64,000 bases of DNA from G963422275 sp963422275 (GTDB lineage: Bacteria > Pseudomonadota > Alphaproteobacteria > Rhodobacterales > Rhodobacteraceae): assembly GCA_963422275.1 (NCBI GenBank), contig OY729418.1, positions 496,001-560,000 on the forward strand. The letters are read 5' to 3'. Each line of letters opens with the position of its first letter. The first letter of the stretch is position 1. Shown one piece after another: positions 45,952 to 54,240 of the stretch. The notes below the pieces were generated by a model. That model saw only the letters and a list, made by a program, of their open reading frames with translations. It was not told the DNA's origin and made no database searches. The translations under genes and the position numbers were made by a program.

Positions 45952-46472
45952 ACTGCTTATGCACGTGGTTCCGGTTTGATCAAGATGCAGCAGGGGCGAG
46001 GTTTGGCGCGCAGAGCCTGCAGGAACAGGGACAGGAATGCGGCGTGGTGATTTCGGCGCCGGTTGAAGCGAAAGACGAACTCGCCGAGACAGGTCTGGAG
46101 GCGCTTGGCGCGCAGCCCTTGAGGTTGGAGAACGCGGTGTGGATCCAGGCGAGAATTTCACGGGCGGGCCTGTCTTGACGATCGCGGCGGTGTTGCGCAC
46201 AGCGAAGTTTCCGAGATCCTTGGCACTGCAGGACCCGATCCCGAGCCGCTTCTGCAACTGCAAGGCGGAGATGCCGTTGGAATGAGTGGCCATCGGACGG
46301 CGACGAGCCACCCGGCGCCGGCGTCGTCGGGGAACCGGCGCTGGAAGGCGATGAGGCTGGCGGGGATTTTGGTCATGGGACGGTTCCGCGTCAAGAATGT
46401 CATTCGAACATTCCATCACCCGACATCCCGGACACAATACCTTGTGTCGCCGGAGCCATGTGCATAAGCAAT
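45952..46472. mobile_element. IS1595-type element A, internally deleted
   Basis: 521-bp remnant with ends ACTGCTTATGCA and its complement TGCATAAGCAAT, flanked by the 8-bp TGGGCGCA at 45944-45951 and 46473-46480. Compared with copy B it lacks most of the zinc-ribbon and middle catalytic coding region; the remaining minus-strand fragment (46403-46158) begins MTFLTRNRPMTKIPASLIAF. Non-autonomous. Confidence 0.8.
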
Positions 46473-46480
46473 TGGGCGCA

Positions 46481-47505
46481 ACTGCTTATGCATTTGGTTC
46501 CGGTTTGATCAAGATGTGGCAGGGATGAGGTTTGGCGCGCAGCGCCTGCAGGAACAGGGACAGGAAGGCGGCGTGGCGATTTCGGCGCCGATTGAAACGA
46601 AAGACGAACTCGTCGAGACAGGTCTGGAGGCGCTTGGCGCGCAGCCCGTGACAGACGCCCCGCGCCCAGCCCTTGAGGTTGGAGAACGCGGTGTGGATCC
46701 AGGCGAGAACTTCATGGGCCTGCCTGTCGCCGACGACATGGGGCTGATGGCGGTCCCGAGGCACCGCGCTGCAGCCTCTCCAGCCGTCGGTCTTGATGGT
46801 CGCGGTTGCGGCGGTGTTGCGCACAACGAAGCTGCCGAGATCCTTGGCGCTGCAGGACCGGATCGTGGCCAGCCGCAGGCGGCCCGGCGTGTTGCCGTCG
46901 CCGAGTTCGACCGCGCCGGCGATCGGAATCTTGCCTTCGGGGCTGCGCCCCGGCCCCGGCGGCGCGCCCTTGTCGCGCTGCGGCAGGCTGGCCTCGTCGA
47001 TCTCGACCAGACCGGACAGCGGGCTGCGCTCGGGTTTGACCATGGCCCGGCGAAGCTTGGCGGCGAGCATCCAGGCACTGCGACAGTACCCGATCCCGAG
47101 CCGCTTCTGCAACTGCAGGGCGGAGATGCCATTGGAATGAGTGGCCATCAGACAGGCGGCCCAGAACCAGGTCGCGAGCGACAGCTTGGTTCGGTGCAGC
47201 AGGGTGCCGGCGGTGGCCGAGGTCTGACGATGGCAACGGATGCACTCGAAGCTGTGCTTCCTGGTCTTCAACTCCCACCCGCGATCGTGGCCGCAGGCGG
47301 GACACCGGAAGCCGTTCGGCCATCGGGCGGCGATGAGCCACCGGGCGCAGGCGTCGTCGTCGGGGAACAGGCGCTGAAAGGCGATGAGACTGGTGGGGAT
47401 TTCGGTCATCGGATGGTTCCACATCAAGAATGTCATGCGAACATTCCATCATCCGACATCCCGAACACAACATCTTGTATCGCAGGAACCATGTGCATAA
47501 GCAAT
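46481..47505. mobile_element. IS1595-type element B, full length, in tandem with A
   Basis: 1025-bp element with ends ACTGCTTATGCA and TGCATAAGCAAT, flanked by TGGGCGCA at 46473-46480 and 47506-47513. It is the same size as copy C at 62568 and nearly identical in protein. The left flanking 8-mer is shared with element A. Confidence 0.88.
46486..47436 (-). CDS. IS1595-type transposase (element B)
   Basis: 316 residues. An N-terminal zinc ribbon (FRCPACGHDRGWEL ... HSFECIRCHRQTS) is followed by a DDE-type core: LVEIDEASLPQRDKG (first Asp/Glu), VKTDGW-like IKTDGWRGCSA (second Asp), and HTAFSNLKGWARGVCHGLR and LDEFVFRFNRRRNRH, the ISXO2-like ending. Appears intact, so it could serve related elements, including deleted copy A. 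Confidence 0.9.
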   Translation of the reverse strand: MTFLMWNHPMTEIPTSLIAFQRLFPDDDACARWLIAARWPNGFRCPACGHDRGWELKTRKHSFECIRCHRQTSATAGTLLHRTKLSLATWFWAACLMATHSNGISALQLQKRLGIGYCRSAWMLAAKLRRAMVKPERSPLSGLVEIDEASLPQRDKGAPPGPGRSPEGKIPIAGAVELGDGNTPGRLRLATIRSCSAKDLGSFVVRNTAATATIKTDGWRGCSAVPRDRHQPHVVGDRQAHEVLAWIHTAFSNLKGWARGVCHGLRAKRLQTCLDEFVFRFNRRRNRHAAFLSLFLQALRAKPHPCHILIKPEPNA

Positions 47506-48514
47506 TGGGCGCAATATGATTTCCAGTGATCATGCACGATCGTCCCACCGGTCGGAAAGGTTGGAACAGCACCGCGCCTGGGGCTGATCCGGTAGTGGGT
47601 GAAGGCTCCATCACAGATTGTGTGCAGCCAGTGCAGCTTGCCGGCAACGCGCAGTCCGGTCTCGTCCAGATGCCGAACGCCGCCTTCCGCGAGCTTGGCG
47701 CGAATGTGCTCGACCATACTGCCCAAGCGACGCGCTGCACCATTGACCCAGTTGGTCACGCTGGCCGCGCACAGGCTGGTGGCTCCAAACAGATCACGCA
47801 GGAGTTGGCAGACCCGATCTTCGGGGATCAACTGCTGAACATTGCAGCAGACCGCCGCCGCCCGAATGCGCTTGCCGCATTGCACGTGCGCGCTCACGCC
47901 ATCGGGAAAGGACGCCGTCGTCGTGGCTCGGCAATGGGCACAACAATAAATCGCTGCCTGATGTTCGGTGACCTCCAGGCGCGGTGGGGGCACGTCGAAC
48001 ACCTGACGTTTCTCCACCCCCTCGATCATCCTTGCCGTCAGGCCATGCTGACAGGTGGCACAATGCTCAGCCTCATGCCGTTGCACAAAGTCTGGCGTTG
48101 GCGTCTGGCGCAGGGTGTCGCCTCGGTGGCCAGTCTGGCCGCCACTTTTCTTGCCGGACGTACCACGCAGGCTGCGTGGTGCCGGCTTCTTCAGCCCATC
48201 ACTCGAGGGGGGCTTGCTGCTGTTGCGGCTGTTTTGCCAAGCTGCCTGCGCAGCTCATCAATCTCTTGCGCTTGGGATGCCACCAATTCTTCCAGCTCAG
48301 CGATCCTGCGCAGAGCCATGGCGAGGCTTTGTTCAAGGGTGGGAACCTTGTCCATGCCACCATTGATGCAGAAAAATCGACCCGGCGCCATGGAATTCTG
48401 AGCAGAACGAAAACTTCATTCACCCAATGGCAAATCAGACTCACCCCAAACACCACAAAACCAGACAAGTCAGCGGGGTGCTTGGGAGTTACATTTATGA
48501 TACGAACTCTAAAC

Positions 48515-48766
48515 TCAAGAGAAGAAACTGCAACCATCTGAACTTTCGTCCAATCTCTCGCTTTCCATTGAATCCATGGCTTTACTCGCCACGGCAATTG
48601 CCTCGTCAATCACCTGCTTGTCGCTGATGTGACTGCAGAGAATAACGAACAGCATGGAAGCATATTCAAGTTGCCGATCTTCCGGGAATTTGTTGAACGC
48701 TTTCAGGAGTGCGTTGTACGTCTCGTCGAATTCGCCAAGCTTCGTGGCCCTGTTCAATTTACCCAT
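48515..48766 (-). CDS. DUF2783 protein of the homogentisate operon
   Basis: 83-residue helical protein resembling DUF2783 members, small proteins repeatedly found beside homogentisate genes. The core is FDETYNALLKAFNKFPEDRQ and LFVILCSHISDKQVIDEAIAVA. ATG 48766 has GGAG 7 nt upstream and overlaps the monooxygenase stop by 8 nt; a GTG at 48778 is in frame. Function unknown; position suggests a partner or stabiliser of the monooxygenase. Confidence 0.75.
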   Translation of the reverse strand: MGKLNRATKLGEFDETYNALLKAFNKFPEDRQLEYASMLFVILCSHISDKQVIDEAIAVASKAMDSMESERLDESSDGCSFFS

Positions 48767-50321
48767 TCGCGGCTCCACACCAGATCTGGGTTATGCCCTC
48801 TCGCAGTTCCTCGTCGCTGACATCAACCCATCTTGCCGCAATCACCTGATCCGGTCTGACTAGGTAGATGGCATGGGGTATCTCGCCGAGATACCTCTCG
48901 CGAACATAGTCGTTGAGGTCCACCCTTGTAGCACTCGCACAATCAAGAGCCGGGAGATCCACATCGATTCCAAGCAAAACCGCCCTCCCCCCAAGCCTGT
49001 CAATCAGCCAGCCCGTGTCCTGGGGAGCGTCGGCCACGACTGCTCCTGGCCGGGTCGCCGCAGGCAGCCGAGGATCGTCCGCCCCAGACAGTCCCTGGTA
49101 AACGCAAGGAACCGAGAGCCTCCCCGAGTTTACCCAGGCACGCGCAAACGATTCAATTGAAGCTAGCTTGAGCACCTGATCGCGCATGACCCGTTCCATT
49201 CCGTCCGCCGGGGTCATGAACTTGGTGGTCCAAGTCGAGTTCGCGATGTTTTCGTCTGCCCCCTGGATCCGCTCTCGATTGTAGCATTCGAGAATCGATG
49301 CACTTGACCGTCCCTGAATCACGGCAGCGAGCCTCCAGCAGAGGCTGTCCACATCCTGAAGTCCGCTGTTGCCGCCTCGTGCCCCAAACGGCGAGACCAC
49401 ATGCGCTGAGTCGCCTGCAAACACGACCCGGTCGTGCACGAACCTCGCGAGCCGCCTGCACTGGAAACTGTAGACCGAAACCCATTCAATCCTGAAATCG
49501 GTTGACCCGACGACCTTCTCGATCCGAGGGATAACGTTCTTGAGTTTTCGTTCCTCTTCCGGATCAGCATCCCAGCCCAGTTGAAGATCGATCCTGTAGA
49601 CGTTGTCTGGCTGCTTGTGGAGGAGTGCCGACTGCCCATTGTGAAACACAGGCTCGAACCAGAATCTCCTTTCCGAAGGGAGTTCGGCCTTCATTTCGAT
49701 ATCAGCGATCAGGAACCTCTCCTCGAACAGTTCACCTTCGAATTCCAGTCCCAGCATTGCCCGAACTGGCGAATTAGCACCGTCGCAGGCAATCAGGAAA
49801 TCAGTCTCCAGTTCGTAAACGCCATCAGGCGTCTCGATTCCAACGCACACCCCGTCATCCGAGCTGTCAACGTCAACAACCCGGTTTTTGAAGCGGAGAT
49901 CAATCAGCGGTATCTCCAATGCGCGTTCAACAAGATAATGCTCAACGTAGTACTGTTGCAGGTTGATGAAGGCAGGCCGCTTGTGGCCTTCCTCTGGAAG
50001 GAGATCGAAGCTGAACAGTTCTCGATCACGATGGTAAGTGCGGCCGACATTCCAGGTAACCCCCTTGGCGACGGCCTTGTCCCCAATTCCGAGACGATCG
50101 AAGATCTCGAGTGATCGCTTGGACCAGCAGATGGCGCGCGAGCCGGTCGAAACCATGTTATTGTCGTCTAGAACGACAGACGCAACACCGTAATTGGAAA
50201 GTTCGATTGCGGCGGCAAGGCCGATGGGGCCTGCTCCAACGATTGCAACAGGTTTCCGCAACTCACGGCCCGCAAGTCCCGGAGGGCAGCGATATTCAAA
50301 GCGCTTCCATTCGAAAGCCAT
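48759..50321 (-). CDS. FAD-dependent aromatic monooxygenase (PheA/TfdB-like)
   Basis: 520-residue flavoprotein hydroxylase. The dinucleotide-binding motif is AIVGAGPIGLAA (residues 26-37), and the second FAD motif is RVVFAGDSAHVVSPFGARGG with the conserved GD. A thioredoxin-like C-terminal tail (LLGIDVDLPAL...IYLVRPDQVIAARW) is typical of this group. ATG 50321 fits the domain start; the frame is open a further 80 codons. In this operon it probably hydroxylates a phenolic acid to feed homogentisate, for example a hydroxyphenylacetate; the substrate is inferred. Confidence 0.85.
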   Translation of the reverse strand: MAFEWKRFEYRCPPGLAGRELRKPVAIVGAGPIGLAAAIELSNYGVASVVLDDNNMVSTGSRAICWSKRSLEIFDRLGIGDKAVAKGVTWNVGRTYHRDRELFSFDLLPEEGHKRPAFINLQQYYVEHYLVERALEIPLIDLRFKNRVVDVDSSDDGVCVGIETPDGVYELETDFLIACDGANSPVRAMLGLEFEGELFEERFLIADIEMKAELPSERRFWFEPVFHNGQSALLHKQPDNVYRIDLQLGWDADPEEERKLKNVIPRIEKVVGSTDFRIEWVSVYSFQCRRLARFVHDRVVFAGDSAHVVSPFGARGGNSGLQDVDSLCWRLAAVIQGRSSASILECYNRERIQGADENIANSTWTTKFMTPADGMERVMRDQVLKLASIESFARAWVNSGRLSVPCVYQGLSGADDPRLPAATRPGAVVADAPQDTGWLIDRLGGRAVLLGIDVDLPALDCASATRVDLNDYVRERYLGEIPHAIYLVRPDQVIAARWVDVSDEELREGITQIWCGAANG

Positions 50322-50385
50322 CAGTCTGGCTTGCTCTTCACCCTGAAGTTGGCGATGAGGTCTGCAACTCTCGAACAGACAGATA

Positions 50386-51336
50386 TCACGCTTGCAACGC
50401 CTCCCACATCTCCAGGTCGCGCTCGGCCGTCCAGATGCGCGGGGTATCGATCCCCCTCGCTTCGTCAAAGGCCCGGGAAACGTTGAATGGCAGGCAGTGC
50501 TCGTAGATCGCGTAGTCGGAGAATTGCGGGTCGCACACCTCCCGAACCGCATTCCACGCATCCTTGAGGTCGCCGCCTCGCGCGGCTACGCGCTCCGCAG
50601 GGGCATAAGTCGACTGAAGAAATTCTAGCGTCCCTTCCAGTGCCGCGTTCACCTTTTCGTAGCTGTCAAGCGCATCGCCACGTCCGGGCGCAATGGCTCG
50701 CGGGTCATACACGGAAACGTTGGCTAGCGTAGTGCTCCAATCCCTGAAATGCCCGTCTCCGCAGTAGCAGGCGGAACGGCACTCCACAATGTCGCCGGTG
50801 AACATGACATGTTCGTCAGGAACCCATACGACAGCGTCTCCGGCAGTGTGAGCACGGCCGAGGCGCAAGACGTCCACCCGACGGCCTCCCAGATAGACTG
50901 TCATTCTGTCACTGAACGTGGTGGTTGGCCAAGTCAGTCCAGGAATCGACTCGTGCCCCTCGAACAGGCGAGGAAATCGCTGAAATTCGCTCTTCCAGTC
51001 TTCCATTCCCCGTTCGGCGACCATCGCGCGAGCCTTGTCGGACATGATGATCTGCGGCGCGGCGTATGCGGACGCGCCGAGCACGCGAACCGCGTGGTAG
51101 TGGGTCAGAACAAGGTGTGAAATCGGCTTGTCAGTCACCTTGCGGATTTCCTTGATTACCTTTTTGGCCAGCCGTGGCGTTGCCTGCGCCTCCACGATCA
51201 TGACCGAGTCATCGCCGATGATGACGCCGGAATTTGGATCGCCTTCAGCAGTGAAGGCGTAGAGTCCATCGCCAATTTCAGTGAAGCTGATTTTTTTCTT
51301 GGTCAGGTCGCCCTGTGATGCAAATGCCTTTGCCAT
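50386..51336 (-). CDS. MBL-fold metallo-hydrolase-like protein with atypical metal site
   Basis: 316-residue metallo-beta-lactamase fold. The metal motif is H-x-H only (LVLTHYHAVRVLGASAY), with Val-Arg where Asp-His is expected. Later motifs AHTAGDAVVW and FTGDIVE are present. ATG 51336 has AAAGGAC upstream; the frame is open to 51375. Similar proteins sit in aromatic-degradation operons, but I know no established reaction. The altered motif suggests a single metal or a non-hydrolytic role. Confidence 0.75.
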   Translation of the reverse strand: MAKAFASQGDLTKKKISFTEIGDGLYAFTAEGDPNSGVIIGDDSVMIVEAQATPRLAKKVIKEIRKVTDKPISHLVLTHYHAVRVLGASAYAAPQIIMSDKARAMVAERGMEDWKSEFQRFPRLFEGHESIPGLTWPTTTFSDRMTVYLGGRRVDVLRLGRAHTAGDAVVWVPDEHVMFTGDIVECRSACYCGDGHFRDWSTTLANVSVYDPRAIAPGRGDALDSYEKVNAALEGTLEFLQSTYAPAERVAARGGDLKDAWNAVREVCDPQFSDYAIYEHCLPFNVSRAFDEARGIDTPRIWTAERDLEMWEALQA

Positions 51337-51386
51337 TTTCGTCCTTTCTTGCTGAATCTTCCAAGAACCGAGCATTCAAGCACGGT

Positions 51387-52331
51387 TTATGCATTCTGGA
51401 TAATTCCCCTCGCCAGATCGAAATCAAGACGGCGGCGGTATTTTCCGTCCTTCCGGATTCCCTTGAAACTCGTTAGAAGCACATCGTGCGACCGTTGTCG
51501 CAAGTCCTCAAGATATTGGTTCCAGTCGTCTAGACGAACCTGTCCGTCGACACTGAGTTTCGTGAGAAATCGGCTCGATACCTTGATTTCCACGTCAGCA
51601 AGCTCCCCCACTTTGCAAAATCGTATGGACGCCCGAGTCGAATTGTCGGCTGCAATCAGCCCAGCATTTCCGTTTGGGTCATTGAACCGCACCTTGATGC
51701 CCTTTCTCGTCGGCACCGGCCTGAGCGATTCGAGATCCGCAAGCTGGCCGACCTCCGTCTCCCCTGACCAGACCTTGCACCGAAACGCAGCGCCTGGCTG
51801 GAACATTGCCAATCCAACCGGATGGTCGGTGTCAGCAAATTGTCGTGAGGTCAGCGAGACGAACCCGCACAGCCGTTCGCGAAAGAGCTTGCTTCTGATG
51901 AATGACTCCGGGACAAGGGCGGCAACCCAATGGCAGTTTTCCAAGCATCGATCCAAGGCGAACTTGTAGACATTGTCATAGAGACAATCTGGAAAATTCA
52001 AGCCTCTGGCTGTCGCGCTGTTCTTGGCGAGCCAAGGCGGGTTCGTCACGCACACTTTGTAGCCGGTTGGAAACGAGGCGAGGGTGTCCCTTTTCGAGGC
52101 ACTGCTTGCTGACGGCTCGATGTCGAACGCATGAAACGAACGGCAGATCCCGAGGTGCCGCAGATGCTCGATGATGTTATTGGCGCCAGCAAACGGTTCC
52201 AGCAACGTCTCCCCCGGCAAGCCGCAACGTCGGGCCCAAGCGCTGAACCCGGGATGGCCAAACGGGTTCCGGGCCGTGAAATACTGGCCGTTCTGTCTCT
52301 TGCCCGCTTCCGCCGTTGCTGTCTCAGTCAC
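51387..52331 (-). CDS. N6-adenine DNA methyltransferase-like protein
   Basis: 314 residues. GQYFT (residues 15-19) is the typical N-terminal signature of N6-adenine methylases, followed by the SAM-binding motif LLEPFAGANN (43-52) and the catalytic VTNPPW (95-100). The C-terminal 150 residues would include target recognition. GTG 52331 overlaps the fumarylacetoacetate hydrolase stop by 8 nt, so it is cotranscribed with a catabolic operon. No restriction gene is adjacent. It might instead be a degenerate type IIG module or an RNA methylase. Confidence 0.75.
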   Translation of the reverse strand: MTETATAEAGKRQNGQYFTARNPFGHPGFSAWARRCGLPGETLLEPFAGANNIIEHLRHLGICRSFHAFDIEPSASSASKRDTLASFPTGYKVCVTNPPWLAKNSATARGLNFPDCLYDNVYKFALDRCLENCHWVAALVPESFIRSKLFRERLCGFVSLTSRQFADTDHPVGLAMFQPGAAFRCKVWSGETEVGQLADLESLRPVPTRKGIKVRFNDPNGNAGLIAADNSTRASIRFCKVGELADVEIKVSSRFLTKLSVDGQVRLDDWNQYLEDLRQRSHDVLLTSFKGIRKDGKYRRRLDFDLARGIIQNA

Positions 52332-53340
52332 TTGGACTGTACTCCGCGACTGTCTGCTCGATTGTTCCGAAGATGTTGTTGCCGCTGGAATCCTCCATCC
52401 ATATCCGCACCGTGTCGCCGAATTTCAGAAACTGCGTCGAGGGCTTGCCGTTTTCTATCGTCTCTATCATCCTTATCTCGGCGATGCAGGAGTATCCGAC
52501 TCCGCCGTCCGCTATGGGCTTTCCCGGGCCGCCGTCCAGCTTGTTGGACACTGTCCCCGACCCAATGATCGTTCCGGCCGCCAGCGGCCGGGTCTTGGCT
52601 GCATGCGCAATCAAGTCCGGAAATTCAAATGTCATGTCGGCACCCGCATTGGCCCGTCCGAATGGCTTGTCGTTGACATCCACGCACAGCGGAAGACTCA
52701 GCCTGCCACCGTCCCAAGCGGCTCCGAGTGCATCCGGGGTTGCCGCAACCGGCGAAAAAGCGGAAGACGGTTTGCTCTGGAAAAAACCGAAGCCCTTGCC
52801 AAGCTCCGCTGGAATCACGTTCCTCAAGCTCACGTCGTTGACAAGCATGACAAGCTTGATGAATGTGCCTGCCTCGTCGGCGGGAACCCCCATCGGAACG
52901 TCGTCCAGCACGACGGCAACTTCGGCTTCGAGGTCGATTCCCGCGCGCTCGTCAGCCTGCAGGATGGGTTCGCGTGGCGCAAGGAAGCAATCCGATCCCC
53001 CTTGGTACAGGAGCGGGCTAGTGAGAAAGCTGGGCGGCATTTCCGCTCCCCGCGCCTTGCGGACAAGCTCAACGTGGTTGAGATAGGCCGAACCGTCCGC
53101 CCATTGGTATGCCCTCGGCAACGGTGAAAGCGCATTCATTTCATTGAATGGAATCGCCGCCGGGTCCCCTGGAAGCCGCACATTCAACTCCTCAAGCCGC
53201 GGTACCACTGAATCCCAGTCGTCGAGAGCCGCCTGGAGCGTCGGAGCGACATCCTTTGCGGGCAAATATCTTGCCATGTCGGAGGCAACCACCACCAGAG
53301 CCCCGTCCCGGGTGCCATTTCGTAACGTTGCAAGCTTCAT
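52324..53340 (-). CDS. fumarylacetoacetate hydrolase family protein
   Basis: 338 residues; final ring-cleavage step of the homogentisate pathway, splitting fumarylacetoacetate into fumarate and acetoacetate. Conserved parts are KLATLRNGTRDGALVVV, GIDLEAEVAVVLDDVPMG (metal-binding Glu/Asp), LVNDVSLRN and GTIIGSGTVSNKL. It is the shorter bacterial type. ATG 53340 overlaps the upstream MBL gene stop (ATGA). Because it is in the hmgA operon it is assigned to this pathway and not to the distant sugar cluster. Confidence 0.9.
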   Translation of the reverse strand: MKLATLRNGTRDGALVVVASDMARYLPAKDVAPTLQAALDDWDSVVPRLEELNVRLPGDPAAIPFNEMNALSPLPRAYQWADGSAYLNHVELVRKARGAEMPPSFLTSPLLYQGGSDCFLAPREPILQADERAGIDLEAEVAVVLDDVPMGVPADEAGTFIKLVMLVNDVSLRNVIPAELGKGFGFFQSKPSSAFSPVAATPDALGAAWDGGRLSLPLCVDVNDKPFGRANAGADMTFEFPDLIAHAAKTRPLAAGTIIGSGTVSNKLDGGPGKPIADGGVGYSCIAEIRMIETIENGKPSTQFLKFGDTVRIWMEDSSGNNIFGTIEQTVAEYSPSD

Positions 53341-54197
53341 TCGCCTTCCCTCCAGAATTCCATTCCATCACGCCCAATAGCGACGTTTCCATCCCAAGTG
53401 CGCCGAACTTCCGCCAACCAGTCAGAATCATTGATTTCAGGGCAGTCGCAAGGGACGAGATGATGAAGCACAAGCTGCTTCACGCCCGCCCGCTTGGCGA
53501 TCTCGCCAACGTCGGCGGCTTCCGTGTGGCTCGCCATGAGATGTTCCCGCAGACGCTTCGCGTTGGTCGTTCGCTTGACCAACCAGTCGACACCTTTGGA
53601 AAGCATCGCCTCATGCACAAGAATGTCGCTGCCTTTCGCGAACTCCGCCAGTGGCGGGTATCTTGAGGTGTCCGAACTGAAGGTCACCCGCCAACCTCCT
53701 GACTCAAACTTGAGGGCATAGCATTCGGTGACGGGAGGATGCGGAACCCAGAGAGCGGAAACTTTGACATCACCTGAATGCACGTCTCCTTCGCGATACT
53801 CTGTCAAACGCACCATGTCCCGTATGTCGGGGCGCCCCTCGTCGGCAAGGCGAAGCTCAATGTCAAACCGCAACGAAGAAAAGAAGCCACCGAGATACTC
53901 GGCGGTCCCGTTAGGACCATACACCGAGATCTCCCTGTCAAGCCCGGTCGTCCAAGCTGAATGAAGCATTGGTCCGAGCTCAATTACATGGTCCGAGTGA
54001 AGATGCGTGATGTAGACTTGATCGATGTCGCGCAACTGGACCCCAGCATTGATGAGCCCTCGCGTCACGCCCAGTCCGCAATCGACCACGCACTTCCGGC
54101 CACCGATCTCGATCAGGGACGAGGTTGGCATTCGATCTAGTCGTCGAACCGAAGGGCCGCCCTTCGTGCCCATCAAGACCAGTCTGTCCCGTTTCAT
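53337..54197 (-). CDS. MBL-fold metallohydrolase (RNase Z-like)
   Basis: 286 residues. Full metal motif THLHSDH (YITHLHSDHVIELG), further ligands in FSSDTS and HEAML, and a C-terminal VLHHLVPC. Similar to RNase Z/arylsulfatase-type MBL proteins. ATG 54197 (MKRDRLVLMGTKGGPSVRR) begins the fold; upstream codons to 54323 are shadow sequence. It lies 43 nt after hmgA and may hydrolyse a lactone or ester side-product; no reaction is established. Confidence 0.8.
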   Translation of the reverse strand: MKRDRLVLMGTKGGPSVRRLDRMPTSSLIEIGGRKCVVDCGLGVTRGLINAGVQLRDIDQVYITHLHSDHVIELGPMLHSAWTTGLDREISVYGPNGTAEYLGGFFSSLRFDIELRLADEGRPDIRDMVRLTEYREGDVHSGDVKVSALWVPHPPVTECYALKFESGGWRVTFSSDTSRYPPLAEFAKGSDILVHEAMLSKGVDWLVKRTTNAKRLREHLMASHTEAADVGEIAKRAGVKQLVLHHLVPCDCPEINDSDWLAEVRRTWDGNVAIGRDGMEFWREGE

Positions 54198-54240
54198 CGG
54201 CAACTGCGCGACCCTCCTCTGGCTATGGACTCGCACTTGA

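Larger units (their letters stand above)
45415..48391 (-). pseudogene. IS66-family transposase, frameshifted and split by IS1595-type insertions
   Basis: The N-terminal coiled-coil region (LEQSLAMALRRIAELEELVA) is at 48391-48191. A frameshift at a C-run near 48205 moves the frame to LKKPAPRSLRGTSGKKSGGQ and then VQRHEAEHCATCQHG, the zinc-binding part, and HLDETGLRVAGKLHWLH, running to 47514 (HDHWKSYCA). After the two inserted elements it resumes at 45943 with HMSGVDAHALCGAHHLRELR and ends with FTNNQAEQDLRMMKVRMKIS at 45415. IS66 accessory genes are not present. Confidence 0.85.

Noticed and set aside
46516..47529. 337-codon plus-strand open frame
   Set aside because: Exact antisense of IS1595-type element B; the same shadow appears opposite copy C at 62529-63653.
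52324..53340. FAH-family gene as the last step of the L-fucose pathway
   Set aside because: Pathway hydrolases of that route are FAH-family too, but this gene is inside the hmgA operon, so fumarylacetoacetate is the better substrate.
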